Translations under genes and position numbers: made by a program
Origin: Nitrospira sp.
Lineage (GTDB): Bacteria > Nitrospirota > Nitrospiria > Nitrospirales > Nitrospiraceae
DNA length: 64,000 nucleotides
Assembly (NCBI GenBank): GCA_037045225.1
Contig: JBAOHZ010000009.1
Location: forward strand, 2,728,001-2,792,000
Reading direction: 5' to 3'
In this document: one piece after another, positions 1 to 9,474 of the stretch
Position numbering within the stretch: position 1 is the first letter of the stretch
Layout: every line of letters starts with the position of its first letter
Notes under the pieces: model-generated
Databases searched by the model: none
Told to the model about the DNA's origin: nothing
What the model saw: the letters and a program-made list of their open reading frames with translations, nothing else

Positions 1-2007
1 CGCAGCAGGCGTGACGTGATCCTGCTCGGCGGCCGGCCGATCGGTCGGCCTCGCCGGCGTCACATCAACCGCCACCAGACTGGTGTAACGGCTGACCAGG
101 TGGTGGTGAAGGGCCACATCCAGCACGGCCTTTCGGACCAGCTCTTGCGTGCCGCCTTTGTAGGTCTCGTCCATGAGTGCGGAGATCTTCTGCCGGGCCC
201 AGTAGACGGAAATCCCTCCACGAGCGCTGGCATTGTGGAACGAAACCGGGAGCGACCAGGCGGTGCTGCCGACCTGTCCGCGCAGCATGGCTTCAGATGG
301 AAGCGCCGCAGCTTTGAGCGCGAGCACAATCGGTTCGCCTTCATAGAGGTCGGAGATGGTGGCCGGGAACTGTTCGAGCCCGGACCAGCCGGCCGCATCG
401 ATCGTGATGTTGTTGAGCACCGGGCGCTCAAGTTTCTTGAACAGTGCATCCAGCTTGTCTTTCACCTCGTTGACGTTGCCGATATACGTGAAGGTTCCGC
501 GACCTGATTCCGCGGCCTTCCGCATCAGGTGGCTGTTGGGCGTGGAGCCGATTCCGATGGTGAACAGGCGTCGGCTGCCCAGGCGCTGGTGGAGCAATTC
601 AAACAATTCGTCCTCATTGCCGACCTGTCCGTCGGTGATGAGAATGACCTGCTGGAGCCTGGACTTGTCTTGCTGGCTCTGGAGTGCCTGTCTCAAGGCG
701 GGGAGTATCTCGGTTCCGCCGTCGGCCGTGAGGTGTTCGGTGTACCCGATGGCTTGCTGCATCGTCTTGGTCGTCACGGATTGAGGGATCGAAAACAGCG
801 ACCGGACCATATGATTGAACTGAATGATATTGAATCGATCCTGTGCGGTCATCCGTGACAGCGCGGCGACCAGGGCGCTCTTGGCCTGTTCGATCGATGC
901 GCCGGCCATGGATCCCGACCGGTCGATGATGAAGGTGATGTCCCGCGGAATCCGGGGCGCCTGTTCCTGGTGTTGTGTCGGAGGAACGAGCATGAGCATG
1001 GCATAGGTCTCGCCGTCTTTCTGTTCGGTCAAGACAGCAGCCATCGGTTCGGTGCGTGGCGCCGGATGCCAGATGAGCTGAAAATCACGGTCAGCCGGTA
1101 CCGCATCTTCCCGAAGCGCGATCTGGTACACACCGTTCTGATCCTGAATGCTGATGATCGGGTGGAACGGCGATTCGATCCTGGTGATGGGAAACCCGGG
1201 ATTCAGGGTCAGGGACAGGCTGAGCGGGTTGCTCGAGCCTTGTCCGGGCGATTGCATCGGCGGTGTGATGCGCGAGGCGTCGGTCACCCGATCGGTGTCG
1301 AGCCTGGTTCCTGATCCCTTGGGATCTTGTCCTTCGATGATCACAGGTACACCGGGGATGTAACGTGGCCCGACGGCCATGGGAAAGCGGAGTTGAAACT
1401 GTTCGTTCTCGTAGCGAATGGTGTCCTGGTATTCAATCTCGATGGTGACATGTTCACCCGGCCCGATGTTGGCTACCGAGGTGGTAAAGATGTTGGGTCG
1501 CTCTTGCTCCACGAGGCTGGTCCGCTTGCCCTCCTGTTTCGCCTGTTCGTAGACCTTCTTGGCCTCGCCGCGTTCCTTGATCTGCCCTTCAATGATCCGC
1601 TCGCCGACCTTCATACGGAGGTGGTCCACTGCGGCGGTTTCCGGCAACGGGAAGACATAGATGCCTTCCAACCAATCACCCTTCTGCTGGCTGGGATTCG
1701 TAAATTCCTGTCGAACGGTCGCGCGGGCGATGATGCCGGTGACGGCAATCTGGACGTCGGTCTTGAGAATGGGTGCCGGTCGATATCGTCCGGCCTGATT
1801 CGTACGGAACAGCAGCGCGCCTTCCGTCACTTCGTTGAGGCTCATGGTGGGAACGACGCCGAGTCTCAGCGATTCAGTTGATTCGGTAGCGGATGCCGGT
1901 GGTGGTGTGGTGCCCATTCCCGTGGTGGTGAGGAGGGTGCAGAGGGCCAGCCGGGCGACAACGTGTACGGCCCGGTGCCGGTGAGCACAGAGAAAGTCAT
2001 GCAGCAT
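1..2007 (-). CDS. VIT and von Willebrand factor A domain protein (3' end outside window)
   Basis: The frame is open to the window edge, so the C-terminus is missing. The first ~42 residues look like a signal peptide ending in an Ala-Ser-Ala site. A VIT (vault protein inter-alpha-trypsin) domain follows, with the typical Lys-Lys-Val-Tyr-Glu-Gln-Ala stretch. A VWA domain then carries the metal-binding DRSGS motif near residue 362. This order matches the family of secreted VIT/VWA proteins annotated in Gram-negatives as sortase-target-like; no sortase gene is visible here. An extracytoplasmic adhesion or protein-binding role is inferred. The ATG at 2007 was chosen because it gives the signal peptide. 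Confidence 0.82.
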   Translation of the reverse strand, partial: MLHDFLCAHRHRAVHVVARLALCTLLTTTGMGTTPPPASATESTESLRLGVVPTMSLNEVTEGALLFRTNQAGRYRPAPILKTDVQIAVTGIIARATVRQEFTNPSQQKGDWLEGIYVFPLPETAAVDHLRMKVGERIIEGQIKERGEAKKVYEQAKQEGKRTSLVEQERPNIFTTSVANIGPGEHVTIEIEYQDTIRYENEQFQLRFPMAVGPRYIPGVPVIIEGQDPKGSGTRLDTDRVTDASRITPPMQSPGQGSSNPLSLSLTLNPGFPITRIESPFHPIISIQDQNGVYQIALREDAVPADRDFQLIWHPAPRTEPMAAVLTEQKDGETYAMLMLVPPTQHQEQAPRIPRDITFIIDRSGSMAGASIEQAKSALVAALSRMTAQDRFNIIQFNHMVRSLFSIPQSVTTKTMQQAIGYTEHLTADGGTEILPALRQALQSQQDKSRLQQVILITDGQVGNEDELFELLHQRLGSRRLFTIGIGSTPNSHLMRKAAESGRGTFTYIGNVNEVKDKLDALFKKLERPVLNNITIDAAGWSGLEQFPATISDLYEGEPIVLALKAAALPSEAMLRGQVGSTAWSLPVSFHNASARGGISVYWARQKISALMDETYKGGTQELVRKAVLDVALHHHLVSRYTSLVAVDVTPARPTDRPAAEQDHVTPAA

Positions 2008-2101
2008 GGTGTCCTCGTGTATGGAGATCGGAAGGTGGATGTGCAGCGGGTGTCTCTGGGAAGGACGGCTGTCGTTCCCAGAGACGATGCCCGGTCGCCA
2101 G

Positions 2102-2905
2102 TTAGTTTCCGTCAGTTAACTCTTCTGTGCCTTCCTCCCGCTCGGCGCTCGAGGGGGGCAGGCTCTGGCTGCTCTGCTCGGTGTCGGTCGAGAGGTCCAT
2201 GTCGCTGGAGAGCGGATCGGTCATCGCTTCAGTGGCGGCGGCAGGAATCACCATGTGTTCCTGGCCGATCCTTCGCATCTCCAAGTGCACCCGCCGATTC
2301 ATCTGTCGGCAGACGTCGCTGTTATCGATGCAGAGGGCGCCCTCCTCACCCAGGCTGACGGTGCGGATAGACGACTCTGGCACTCCCAGCGTGATCAATT
2401 GCTGTTTGATGGTCTCAGCGCGCTTCATGCCCAGGATTTTGTTGAAGCTCATCGACCCCTGCTGGTCGGTATACCCTTGGAGCAGGATGCCCCAATCCCG
2501 CTCGTTCTTGAGAAACTCCGCGTGGCGCTGCAGCGCGGCCTTGCCGTCATCGTTCAAGCCCTTGCGGCCGATTTCAAAGTGAATATCGTCGTGCAGGATA
2601 TCGGTACTTCTGCTCGCCACCGGGGCGTTGTCCACATACGTCGGTGAGATCGTGGCGGAAATCGATGTGTGGTCCGTGGAATGGTTGAGAGCTTGCGCCA
2701 CCTGAGCGCTATTGAGGGCGTCTGCTGAGGGGTTGCTATGGGCCGCCTCGTCCGCCTGGGAGTAGTACCAAAATGCGGAGACGACGACGGCCAGGAAGAA
2801 AACCAGTCCAGCCAGGATGTAGACATCTTTCCTCTCCTTATCCGGGCCGATAATGGTGGGAGACACTGGTCCTGCGTTGATGCTGACTGTGGATGATTTC
2901 TGCAT
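2102..2905 (-). CDS. OmpA-family peptidoglycan-binding protein
   Basis: 267 residues: a short cytoplasmic N-terminus, one membrane segment at about residues 30-50, a low-complexity linker and an OmpA/Pal-like domain (about 130-235). The domain has the TDQQGS and MKRAETI stretches and ends in NRRVHLEM, which corresponds to the family NRRVE(I/F) signature. Such domains bind peptidoglycan and anchor envelope structures. The start at 2905 has an AAGGAG site about 9 nt upstream; a longer frame from 2950 lacks one. The tail is acidic and Ser/Gln-rich. It lies upstream of the VIT/VWA gene on the same strand, and the two may be co-expressed. Confidence 0.8.
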   Translation of the reverse strand: MQKSSTVSINAGPVSPTIIGPDKERKDVYILAGLVFFLAVVVSAFWYYSQADEAAHSNPSADALNSAQVAQALNHSTDHTSISATISPTYVDNAPVASRSTDILHDDIHFEIGRKGLNDDGKAALQRHAEFLKNERDWGILLQGYTDQQGSMSFNKILGMKRAETIKQQLITLGVPESSIRTVSLGEEGALCIDNSDVCRQMNRRVHLEMRRIGQEHMVIPAAATEAMTDPLSSDMDLSTDTEQSSQSLPPSSAEREEGTEELTDGN

Positions 2906-3291
2906 GATGGCCTGCTCCTTGTGTTGTAGGGCCGGGTTACCCCGTCCCATTGGTGGCTGATAGAGGAATCGACGGCTCCTGATGCTGCGGGGCGGGCGTT
3001 GTAATGCTCACCTCCTTCCTTGCCGCGTTGCCCGCTGTTGGGCGGTGCGTAGAGCAAGGCGGAGGCCAGGCGAAGCGATGGGGCTGATAGTCAAAAAGCG
3101 ATGGGATAATAATGGCTTAGCGGACGTGTCTGGATGCGAGGAGTCGGCGGCTCATGCGGGGATCAGCGGGGATGCGGGGATAGCCCCGCAAGGATGAGGA
3201 GGTTGAAACGGTGGTCCTAATGCAACGGCACGAAGCGATCCACGAAGCGGTCAAGGGGGTAGGTATTCCGTGAATCCCCCCAGTGCGCCTG
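2906..3291. other. Intergenic region with short hairpins, no gene seen
   Basis: 386 bases between the OmpA-like gene and the methyltransferase gene. A perfect 7-bp stem (TGCGGGG/CCCCGCA) lies at 3173-3190 among several GGGGAT repeats. A G-run/C-run pair lies around 3255-3285, just after the methyltransferase stop on the minus strand. Neither has a clear U-tract. I found no convincing coding frame and no good promoter match. Confidence 0.5.
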
Positions 3292-4413
3292 TTATCGGCT
3301 TTCCAGCCGCCACAGCGATGTGAGTTCAGCCGCACGGGCGGCGCGGAGTGGATCAGCCTGGTCGGACGCTCGAGGATGATGCGGACGGATATCGGTCTTG
3401 CCGATGACAACGAGCCCGGCCTGATCGAACATCGCGAGCAACTCCGCTCTGGTTCGAAGCTCCAAATGTTCGGCCAGGTCGGAGAGCAGGAGCCAGCCTT
3501 CTCCCTCCGGTTCCAGGTGTGCCGCCAGACCGTTCAGGAACCCGGATAACATGCGACTGTCCGGATCGTAGATCGCCTGTTCGATCGGGGACGTCGGCCG
3601 TGCCGGGACCCACGGCGGATTGCAGACCACGAGTGGCGCCTTGCCTTCGGGAAAGAGATCCGCCTGCACTACCTCCACCCGATCGGCGAGCTCCAACCGC
3701 AGTAGGTTCTCTCGGGCGCAGGCCAGGGCGCGAGGGTCCTGGTCGGTTGCCACAATGTGTGAGACATCGCGGCGGGCTAAGACTGCGGCAAGCACGCCGG
3801 TGCCGGTGCCGATGTCGAAGGCACGTGCGCAGGACGGCAGTGGCGTGTGGGCCACCAGGTCCACATACTCGCTGCGAATCGGAGCGAACACGCCATAGTG
3901 GGGGTGGATGTGGTCACCGAGCGCAGGGACAATCACCCCATTCTTGCGCCATTCGTGCGCGCCGACCAGTCCCAGCAGTTCGCGGAGTGCAACCAGTGCG
4001 GGCTCTTCATAGGGGCCATACGCTTCCGTGCAGGCGAGTCGAAGATCGGGGGCGCGGCGGAGACGAATGTCGTAGTCGTCTTCAAGGGCCACGAGAAGCA
4101 TGCCGAGGATACGCGCCCGGCGGGACTGAGTCTGTCGATGAAAATGGAAGGACTCCGCCGGCGAGGTGCCGGGCTTGGGGGGATGGCGGTCGGCACGCCG
4201 GGCCATGGCGTTGAGTAACTGCCGGGCATTCTGGAAATCGCCTCGCCAGAGTAGCGCGGTTCCTTCGCAGGCCAGGCGGTGCGCAGCATCGGCGGTCATG
4301 CTGTCGTCGGCAATGGTCACGCGTGTAGGTGGTGGGGCGCCCCATTCCGAGCGCCAGCGCGCAGCGCAGGGCTGATCGGCCTCGGTCCAATGCACCAGTG
4401 GTGGCGTGCTCAT
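3292..4413 (-). CDS. Class I SAM-dependent methyltransferase (PrmC/RlmG-like)
   Basis: 373 residues. The C-terminal half has a Rossmann methyltransferase fold: motif I FDIGTGTG near residue 200 and the catalytic-type motif NPPW near 265. NPP[YFW] is typical of enzymes methylating amide or ring-exocyclic nitrogens (HemK/PrmC, RsmC/RlmG, adenine-N6). The N-terminal ~190 residues look like a substrate-recognition region without a recognised domain. The window has a separate genuine prmC (51714-52631), so this protein probably has another substrate, rRNA or protein. The substrate cannot be told from sequence. Confidence 0.75.
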   Translation of the reverse strand: MSTPPLVHWTEADQPCAARWRSEWGAPPPTRVTIADDSMTADAAHRLACEGTALLWRGDFQNARQLLNAMARRADRHPPKPGTSPAESFHFHRQTQSRRARILGMLLVALEDDYDIRLRRAPDLRLACTEAYGPYEEPALVALRELLGLVGAHEWRKNGVIVPALGDHIHPHYGVFAPIRSEYVDLVAHTPLPSCARAFDIGTGTGVLAAVLARRDVSHIVATDQDPRALACARENLLRLELADRVEVVQADLFPEGKAPLVVCNPPWVPARPTSPIEQAIYDPDSRMLSGFLNGLAAHLEPEGEGWLLLSDLAEHLELRTRAELLAMFDQAGLVVIGKTDIRPHHPRASDQADPLRAARAAELTSLWRLESR

Positions 4414-4521
4414 GAGAGGACCGTGCCTGGGGTGTTGCGTTGTTCCGACTGTTTTTTGCTGAAGGTGTTGTTCATGGGAGTCGCTGTAGTCCTGTGTTGA
4501 AATTCCGTGCGTCTGAGTAGG

Positions 4522-7227
4522 CTACTGAAAATGTTGTCGAACCAGGGCTTCAACGGACTTGAAGTGCCGATCGGGAAGGTTTTTGAAACGCCGTTTACAA
4601 TCGAGCAGAGCATCTTCCGCCGTGGGAAAGGGTTCGATCGTGTCCATCAAGTGGCCATAGTAGTCCGTGAGTTTCAATTCGACCGTACGGAGTAAGGATG
4701 GGTCTCCTGCCAGGGCGGCCGCGGCTTTTGCCTGATCTCTTCCCGATTCTACGAGTGCTTGAAAACAGAGGCCCTTCAGTCGTTGTGTGACGGTGCTGCG
4801 ATCCCATCCCAGCGCCTTGGCCGTCGCCTGCATATCGAACCGGTGTTGGCGCAACTGGTCCAGCACGGCGATGTCACCGGCCGGATCGGGGAGGAGCGGT
4901 TTGGCTCCGGTTGCGACGATGACTGGAGAAGGCGTTTCCGAGAGGCGGAGGTCGGCGGCGGTGATGATCGGGCCATCCGAGAGTGCGATGGCTTGTTCGA
5001 GAGATTGGCGCAACTCTCGCACATTGCCGTTCCATGTCTGTCTTTGCAGCGCCGCCAGCGCTTCTTCCGAGAGCCGGATATTCGCATGGGCCGGCTGCGT
5101 TGCGGCTTCCTGCAGGCAGGCGTCTGCGAGGGCCGGAATATCGCCGGGCCGCTCTCGCAGCGGCGGCAGGTGCAGAACGAGACCTTTGAGTCGAAAATAC
5201 AGGTCCTCGCGAAACCAGCCTTCGGATACGCCACGCTGAAGATCTTTGTTGGTCGCCGCGACGATTCGGACATCGACGGTGGTGGGACTCGTCGCCCCGA
5301 CGCGATAGAAGGTCCGGTCTTGGAGCACCCGTAACAGTTTACTTTGATGGTCGAGACGAAGGTCGCCGATTTCGTCCAGGAAGACGGTGCCGTGATGCGC
5401 CAGTTCGAAATAGCCTTTGCGATCCGTGAGCGCCCCGGTGAAGCTGCCGCGCACGTGGCCGAAGAGCTCGCTTTCGAAGAGCTCCGGAGAGATTGCCGCC
5501 ATGTTCACCGCGATGAAGGGTCTAGCCGATCGCGGGCTCAGGCGGTGCACCGCGCGCGCAAACAGCTCTTTGCCGGTTCCCGGCTCACCGGTGATCAGAA
5601 CGGTGACGGTGGAACGGGCGCCTTTCTTGAGATCGCGAAACATGGTCAGGATGGCAGGGGCTCTGGTGACGATGCCCACCTGCGCGCATTCCCGGCGGAG
5701 TGTTTCCTGCTCGGCATTTCCCAGGGGCGCTGAGCTGATTGTTGCGGCCCGCAGGTTCTGCAGCTGCCGTTCGAGCTCGTCCATGCGCTGCCGCGTCGCT
5801 TCCTCCTGCGCGTGGGCCTCGGCGATTTTGAGCTGAAGCTCGGCGGCGAGTTTGGTCGACTCGGCTTCCCTGAAGGCTGAGTGGGACATGCCGGCGCGGG
5901 CCGATTCGAGGTCTTCTTCCAGGGATTCCACGGCCGTCTCTCGGTAGATCAGGGCTTCGCGAATCGAAACCAGGTGTTGCTGAACCTGCAGCATGTCCTG
6001 CTCCAGCAGGGCCAGGCGTCGGGTTGCCACGATCTGTCCCAGTAGGCTGGTCGTCACGAGGACGGTGACGGCTGCCGTGACGGGAATCACAAACGGCAGT
6101 ACCCACTGGGCCTTGGTGAGCGAGAGCAGACCGACGGCCAGATAGAACAGGAGGCTTCCGATGCCCAGGAGCAATCCCTTCCAATCCGTCCACCGGAGGA
6201 CCATCCAGGCGATAGCGAGACAGAGGGCAACGGTCAAGAGGAGTTGCTCGATCGGCGCGAGCTCATGAATCCAGTTTCGGGTGAGCAGCGTATGGAGCAG
6301 GTGCGCCTGGAGGACCATGTCCGACGCGTCGTCGCCTGAAGGGAGTGGCCGTTCCGGTTGCGGCTGCGGTTGGGTGAGCAAGAAGACGACTTTGCCGTTG
6401 ATCAGCGTGCTGAGCGCGTCATTGTCCTTCCGGTCGAGGAGGCGGGACAGTTCCAACACCGTGATGCCGGGGAACGCTGTGAGGCCCTGTCGTCCGGCGA
6501 AATTGAGCAGGAGGCGGCCCTGGCGGTCGAGCGGGATCGTCAGGGAATCCGTCGTACCGTTCGGCCATCTGGCGTGTTGCACCCGGAGCTGCCCGGAGCG
6601 TCGTTCCACTTGGTCCAACGGTATCTGCCAGAATGTCGCAGCCAAGGAGAGGCCCAGGGCCGGGCGTACGTCTGTTCCGTTTTCGTGAAAGAGCTCAGCC
6701 CGGCGCGCAATACGATCGGGGTCGAGGACCGGCTGTATGGCGCTTCGGCCCGACAGAAGGCCGTGCGCAGTCATCGCGGAGAGTGCTGTCTCCTGATCGG
6801 CGGGAGCAGTCGGCAAGGCGGGGTAGGAGACGGTTCCGGCGGGGGACACGGCTTCCATCAGCAAGGCGTCACTGACGGCGCCGCCGAGGTTGGGCGGGCT
6901 TGGGAGGTCGAGTGGAACATCGAGCCCGATCGCCGCCGCTCCCGCATCGTGCACGGCTGTGATAAGCCTTGCGGGGAGGCTACGATCCCAAACCCCGGTG
7001 CCAAATTGTTGTTCACTCGCCCGATCTCTCGTGACCAGCAGTAAGGGCGAGTCCGGAGCCGGTTGCGAGCGGAGCCGCATCCAGGTGTCGTAGGGCGCCC
7101 ATTCCAGCGCGCTATAGGTCACCGGTGCCGGTGTCCATAAGACCTCGCTGAGGGCCACTGACGCCAGTGCGATGACGACGGCTTGCAGCCAGACATTCCT
7201 GACGAACAGGCGAGCGGCTATTTGCAT
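4522..7227 (-). CDS. CHASE2 sensor fused to sigma-54 activator AAA+ domain and DNA-binding tail
   Basis: 901 residues. The N-terminus has a signal-anchor helix and a ~300-residue extracytoplasmic CHASE2-like region, then about three membrane segments (roughly 330-400) and a coiled coil (about 410-500). The AAA+ domain has Walker A GEPGTGKE near 547, the sigma-54 contact loop as GSFTGA near 594 (usual form GAFTGA) and a VFLDEIGDL Walker B. A C-terminal helix-turn-helix-like segment lies around 795-825. CHASE2 is usually attached to kinases, cyclases or diguanylate enzymes. Here the sensor is directly joined to the transcription activator, which implies a one-component membrane-bound regulator. 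The target promoter is unknown. Confidence 0.85.
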   Translation of the reverse strand: MQIAARLFVRNVWLQAVVIALASVALSEVLWTPAPVTYSALEWAPYDTWMRLRSQPAPDSPLLLVTRDRASEQQFGTGVWDRSLPARLITAVHDAGAAAIGLDVPLDLPSPPNLGGAVSDALLMEAVSPAGTVSYPALPTAPADQETALSAMTAHGLLSGRSAIQPVLDPDRIARRAELFHENGTDVRPALGLSLAATFWQIPLDQVERRSGQLRVQHARWPNGTTDSLTIPLDRQGRLLLNFAGRQGLTAFPGITVLELSRLLDRKDNDALSTLINGKVVFLLTQPQPQPERPLPSGDDASDMVLQAHLLHTLLTRNWIHELAPIEQLLLTVALCLAIAWMVLRWTDWKGLLLGIGSLLFYLAVGLLSLTKAQWVLPFVIPVTAAVTVLVTTSLLGQIVATRRLALLEQDMLQVQQHLVSIREALIYRETAVESLEEDLESARAGMSHSAFREAESTKLAAELQLKIAEAHAQEEATRQRMDELERQLQNLRAATISSAPLGNAEQETLRRECAQVGIVTRAPAILTMFRDLKKGARSTVTVLITGEPGTGKELFARAVHRLSPRSARPFIAVNMAAISPELFESELFGHVRGSFTGALTDRKGYFELAHHGTVFLDEIGDLRLDHQSKLLRVLQDRTFYRVGATSPTTVDVRIVAATNKDLQRGVSEGWFREDLYFRLKGLVLHLPPLRERPGDIPALADACLQEAATQPAHANIRLSEEALAALQRQTWNGNVRELRQSLEQAIALSDGPIITAADLRLSETPSPVIVATGAKPLLPDPAGDIAVLDQLRQHRFDMQATAKALGWDRSTVTQRLKGLCFQALVESGRDQAKAAAALAGDPSLLRTVELKLTDYYGHLMDTIEPFPTAEDALLDCKRRFKNLPDRHFKSVEALVRQHFQ

Positions 7228-7357
7228 GGGTGGTGGTGATGGCTAGCAGGATGGTATCCATGTTCGTCAGTGAATCCACACAGCGCGCGCATGCCGCTGT
7301 ACGCTGTGTCGGAGGACGATAGGAACATCCTGCGAGCGGTCCTGCTCCTGTCCGTGA

Positions 7358-7377
7358 GACATGCCAGCCGGCATGTC
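7358..7377. other. Perfect 8-bp inverted repeat
   Basis: GACATGCC and GGCATGTC are separated by AGCC in the 180-base gap between the TPR gene and the CHASE2 activator gene. There is no U-tract on either strand, so it is more likely an operator or an RNA hairpin than an intrinsic terminator. Confidence 0.35.
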
Positions 7378-7407
7378 GAGGCTATTGAAGTTATGTCCAA
7401 CAGCTTA

Positions 7408-8679
7408 CTACGGTTTCGGAGTCTCGGGGGTGATTTCGTCGAGAATACGTTTGGCCTCTTCCCGCGGCAAGCCCTTCAGGTAGCTTTTGGCCTTCGCGAG
7501 GTCCGGCGCCAGGCCGAGACCTTTGGCGTAGATGCGTGCCAGGGCTATGCGAGACGCCATGGCGCCATCGGTTGCCGTGGATTCCAGGTAACTGAGGATC
7601 CACTGGCCGTGGGGAGGGAGCTGGCCGTCGAGGCCCTGCTCATAGAGCTGGATCAGTGCTGCGTGTGAGATATCGTTGAGCGCATAGGCTTCCCGTAACA
7701 GCACCGGAAGGGCCTCGCCGGTGCGACCTTGCTTGAGCAAGGTTGTCCCGACGGTTTCCGTGGCTTGAGCGCGGTCGAGATCGGGGAAGTCCAGCCACAG
7801 CTGGTCGCAATAATTCTTGAAGGCCTCTGCCGCAGCCTTAGACTGTTTCGTCTGCAGGGTGCCCTTCACCGCCGCCAATCGCCTGAGTTGGGTCAGTGCT
7901 TGGGCCGCCTCCGGCAAATTTTGCTCGAAGGCCCGCGCCCACCAGGTGATGGCCATGATCTGGCTTTTCTCTACCCCCTGGCCTGAGCGATAGGCGTTCC
8001 CGAGAAAATATTGAGCCTTGGCTAACCCTGCCAGGGCGGCGGCTTCCAGCTCCTGCGCCGCCTCCTTATCACGTCCCGCCACTTTCAAGACCAGCCCGAG
8101 GCGATAATGGGCTTCGGCAAAGTCCGCTTTGAGCCGGAGGGCTTCCTGATAGGCCTTAATAGCCGATTGCACATTTCCGCGGGTGTAATGAATCGTCCCC
8201 ATGCTGTAATGCGCCTGCACGAGGGTCGGATCCAGGCGAACGGCTTCCTGAAGCTCCGTCATGGCGGTGCGCCAGTCTTGCTTGGCCATGAGTGCGGTGC
8301 CCAAATCGAGATGGGCCTGCGCCACGGTCGGGTGGAACCGCAGGGCGGTCCGGTATTCGTCGATGGCGCCATCGGTGTCGCCCAGTTGGAAGAGCGCTCG
8401 GCCGAGTGTGAGGCGTGGTTCCTGGGCATCGGGTTCGAAGTGCAAGGAATGGCGAGCCTGGGTCAGGGTTTCCAATAGGCTGAGGGGCGCAGGCGCCGGA
8501 ATGGGCGTCGGCAATACCGGCTGCGCGAGGGATTCTGGAGGCAGCGGTTCTTCTCGAATGGGTTCCGGTGCTGGGATCTCGGAAGGAGCTTCTTGCGCGC
8601 CGGCCCAAGCCGGATGGATGAGCAAAGCCGCAGTCAGGATCAAAGGCCACCCTCCCTTGGCGGCGTGGTGCAAAAACAT
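7408..8679 (-). CDS. Secreted TPR/Sel1-repeat protein
   Basis: 423 residues from the chosen ATG at 8679, which begins a clean signal peptide ending near AWAGAQ. A GGAGGG lies about 12 nt upstream, and earlier in-frame starts would bury the signal. A Pro/Glu-rich linker is followed by at least four TPRs (about 70-230, for example GDTDGAIDEYRTAL and GNVQSAIKAYQEAL). Sel1-like repeats follow (AKAQYFLGNAYRSGQG near 235 and a C-terminal pair). Such proteins are periplasmic scaffolds. It lies directly upstream of the CHASE2-sigma54 gene on the same strand. Confidence 0.78.
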   Translation of the reverse strand: MFLHHAAKGGWPLILTAALLIHPAWAGAQEAPSEIPAPEPIREEPLPPESLAQPVLPTPIPAPAPLSLLETLTQARHSLHFEPDAQEPRLTLGRALFQLGDTDGAIDEYRTALRFHPTVAQAHLDLGTALMAKQDWRTAMTELQEAVRLDPTLVQAHYSMGTIHYTRGNVQSAIKAYQEALRLKADFAEAHYRLGLVLKVAGRDKEAAQELEAAALAGLAKAQYFLGNAYRSGQGVEKSQIMAITWWARAFEQNLPEAAQALTQLRRLAAVKGTLQTKQSKAAAEAFKNYCDQLWLDFPDLDRAQATETVGTTLLKQGRTGEALPVLLREAYALNDISHAALIQLYEQGLDGQLPPHGQWILSYLESTATDGAMASRIALARIYAKGLGLAPDLAKAKSYLKGLPREEAKRILDEITPETPKP

Positions 8680-8793
8680 AGGCGCTGACAACCCTCCACG
8701 TAAAAAAAGAGCATCCTTTATACACATAGACGCAACGGAAATTCCACGGGATCTCGCAGGAAACATGCTCCGGTGGTGAGGGATGAAGAGCAG

Positions 8794-9456
8794 TTAATTA
8801 TTGAGCCATGCAAGTACGAGGACAATGGCGACCAGCAGGCCCAGGAGACCCAGGATGAGGTAGCGCCACAAGGACAATTGATCCTGAACCGGCATGAACC
8901 CCAGACTGACGCCTTCTGCCAACAGCCAGTTTCTGAATTCCTGAGGGGCGACGAGGTGGAGTCCACGGTCTGTGCAGGAGGTGATGAACCGATCCACGAC
9001 CACGCCTTGCAGCGCGGTGCGAATCAGCTTGTCCAGCCAGCGCGGGAGTCTCAGACGCTCGGCAGTGTGAGTGACGCATCGGTCGACCATGGCTTCGTAT
9101 TCCTGTCGAACCGTGGCAAGACTTCGTTCTGCCGGAGTGGACGACGACAGTATGGAAGGCAAGGCATGGAGCCAGTCCCGGAGGGCGAGTTCCAGCCGCT
9201 CTACCGTCTGCTGAGCTGCGCTCAACACCCCGGCGAGGGCGCCGCCGATCAGGGCACCGACGACGTAGATAGCCGTCAGCGACCAGCTGCCCACTGTGGC
9301 CCATGTTCCATGGGAGGAAACAATGCTGCTGTAATAGGCGGCGGCCCCCCCGACAATGGCGATTGAGCCTGCCACGTGCAGCGGCAGCGACCAGAGGACA
9401 GTGCGAAGGAACGTGCGGGGCCGTTTCGCATGTGGTAAGGAGGGCGGATTCGACAT
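8794..9456 (-). CDS. Hypothetical membrane protein
   Basis: 220 residues. Two hydrophobic helices lie at about 22-45 and 58-82, a ~100-residue amphipathic middle region follows, and a strong C-terminal membrane helix lies at about 196-217, ending in NN. I recognise no family. The Gly/Ala-rich helices 1-2 and the single C-terminal anchor suggest an inner-membrane protein with a cytoplasmic or periplasmic middle domain. The HIT gene ends 18 bases upstream on the same strand, so co-transcription is likely. Confidence 0.65.
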   Translation of the reverse strand: MSNPPSLPHAKRPRTFLRTVLWSLPLHVAGSIAIVGGAAAYYSSIVSSHGTWATVGSWSLTAIYVVGALIGGALAGVLSAAQQTVERLELALRDWLHALPSILSSSTPAERSLATVRQEYEAMVDRCVTHTAERLRLPRWLDKLIRTALQGVVVDRFITSCTDRGLHLVAPQEFRNWLLAEGVSLGFMPVQDQLSLWRYLILGLLGLLVAIVLVLAWLNN

Positions 9457-9474
9457 CGTGATCGGTCGAGGATC

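Noticed and set aside
3117..3290. GGGGAT repeats considered as an insertion-sequence end
   Set aside because: Repeats are short and irregular, with no transposase nearby.
7358..7377. Inverted repeat considered as a terminator
   Set aside because: No U-tract on either strand, so listed only as an inverted repeat.
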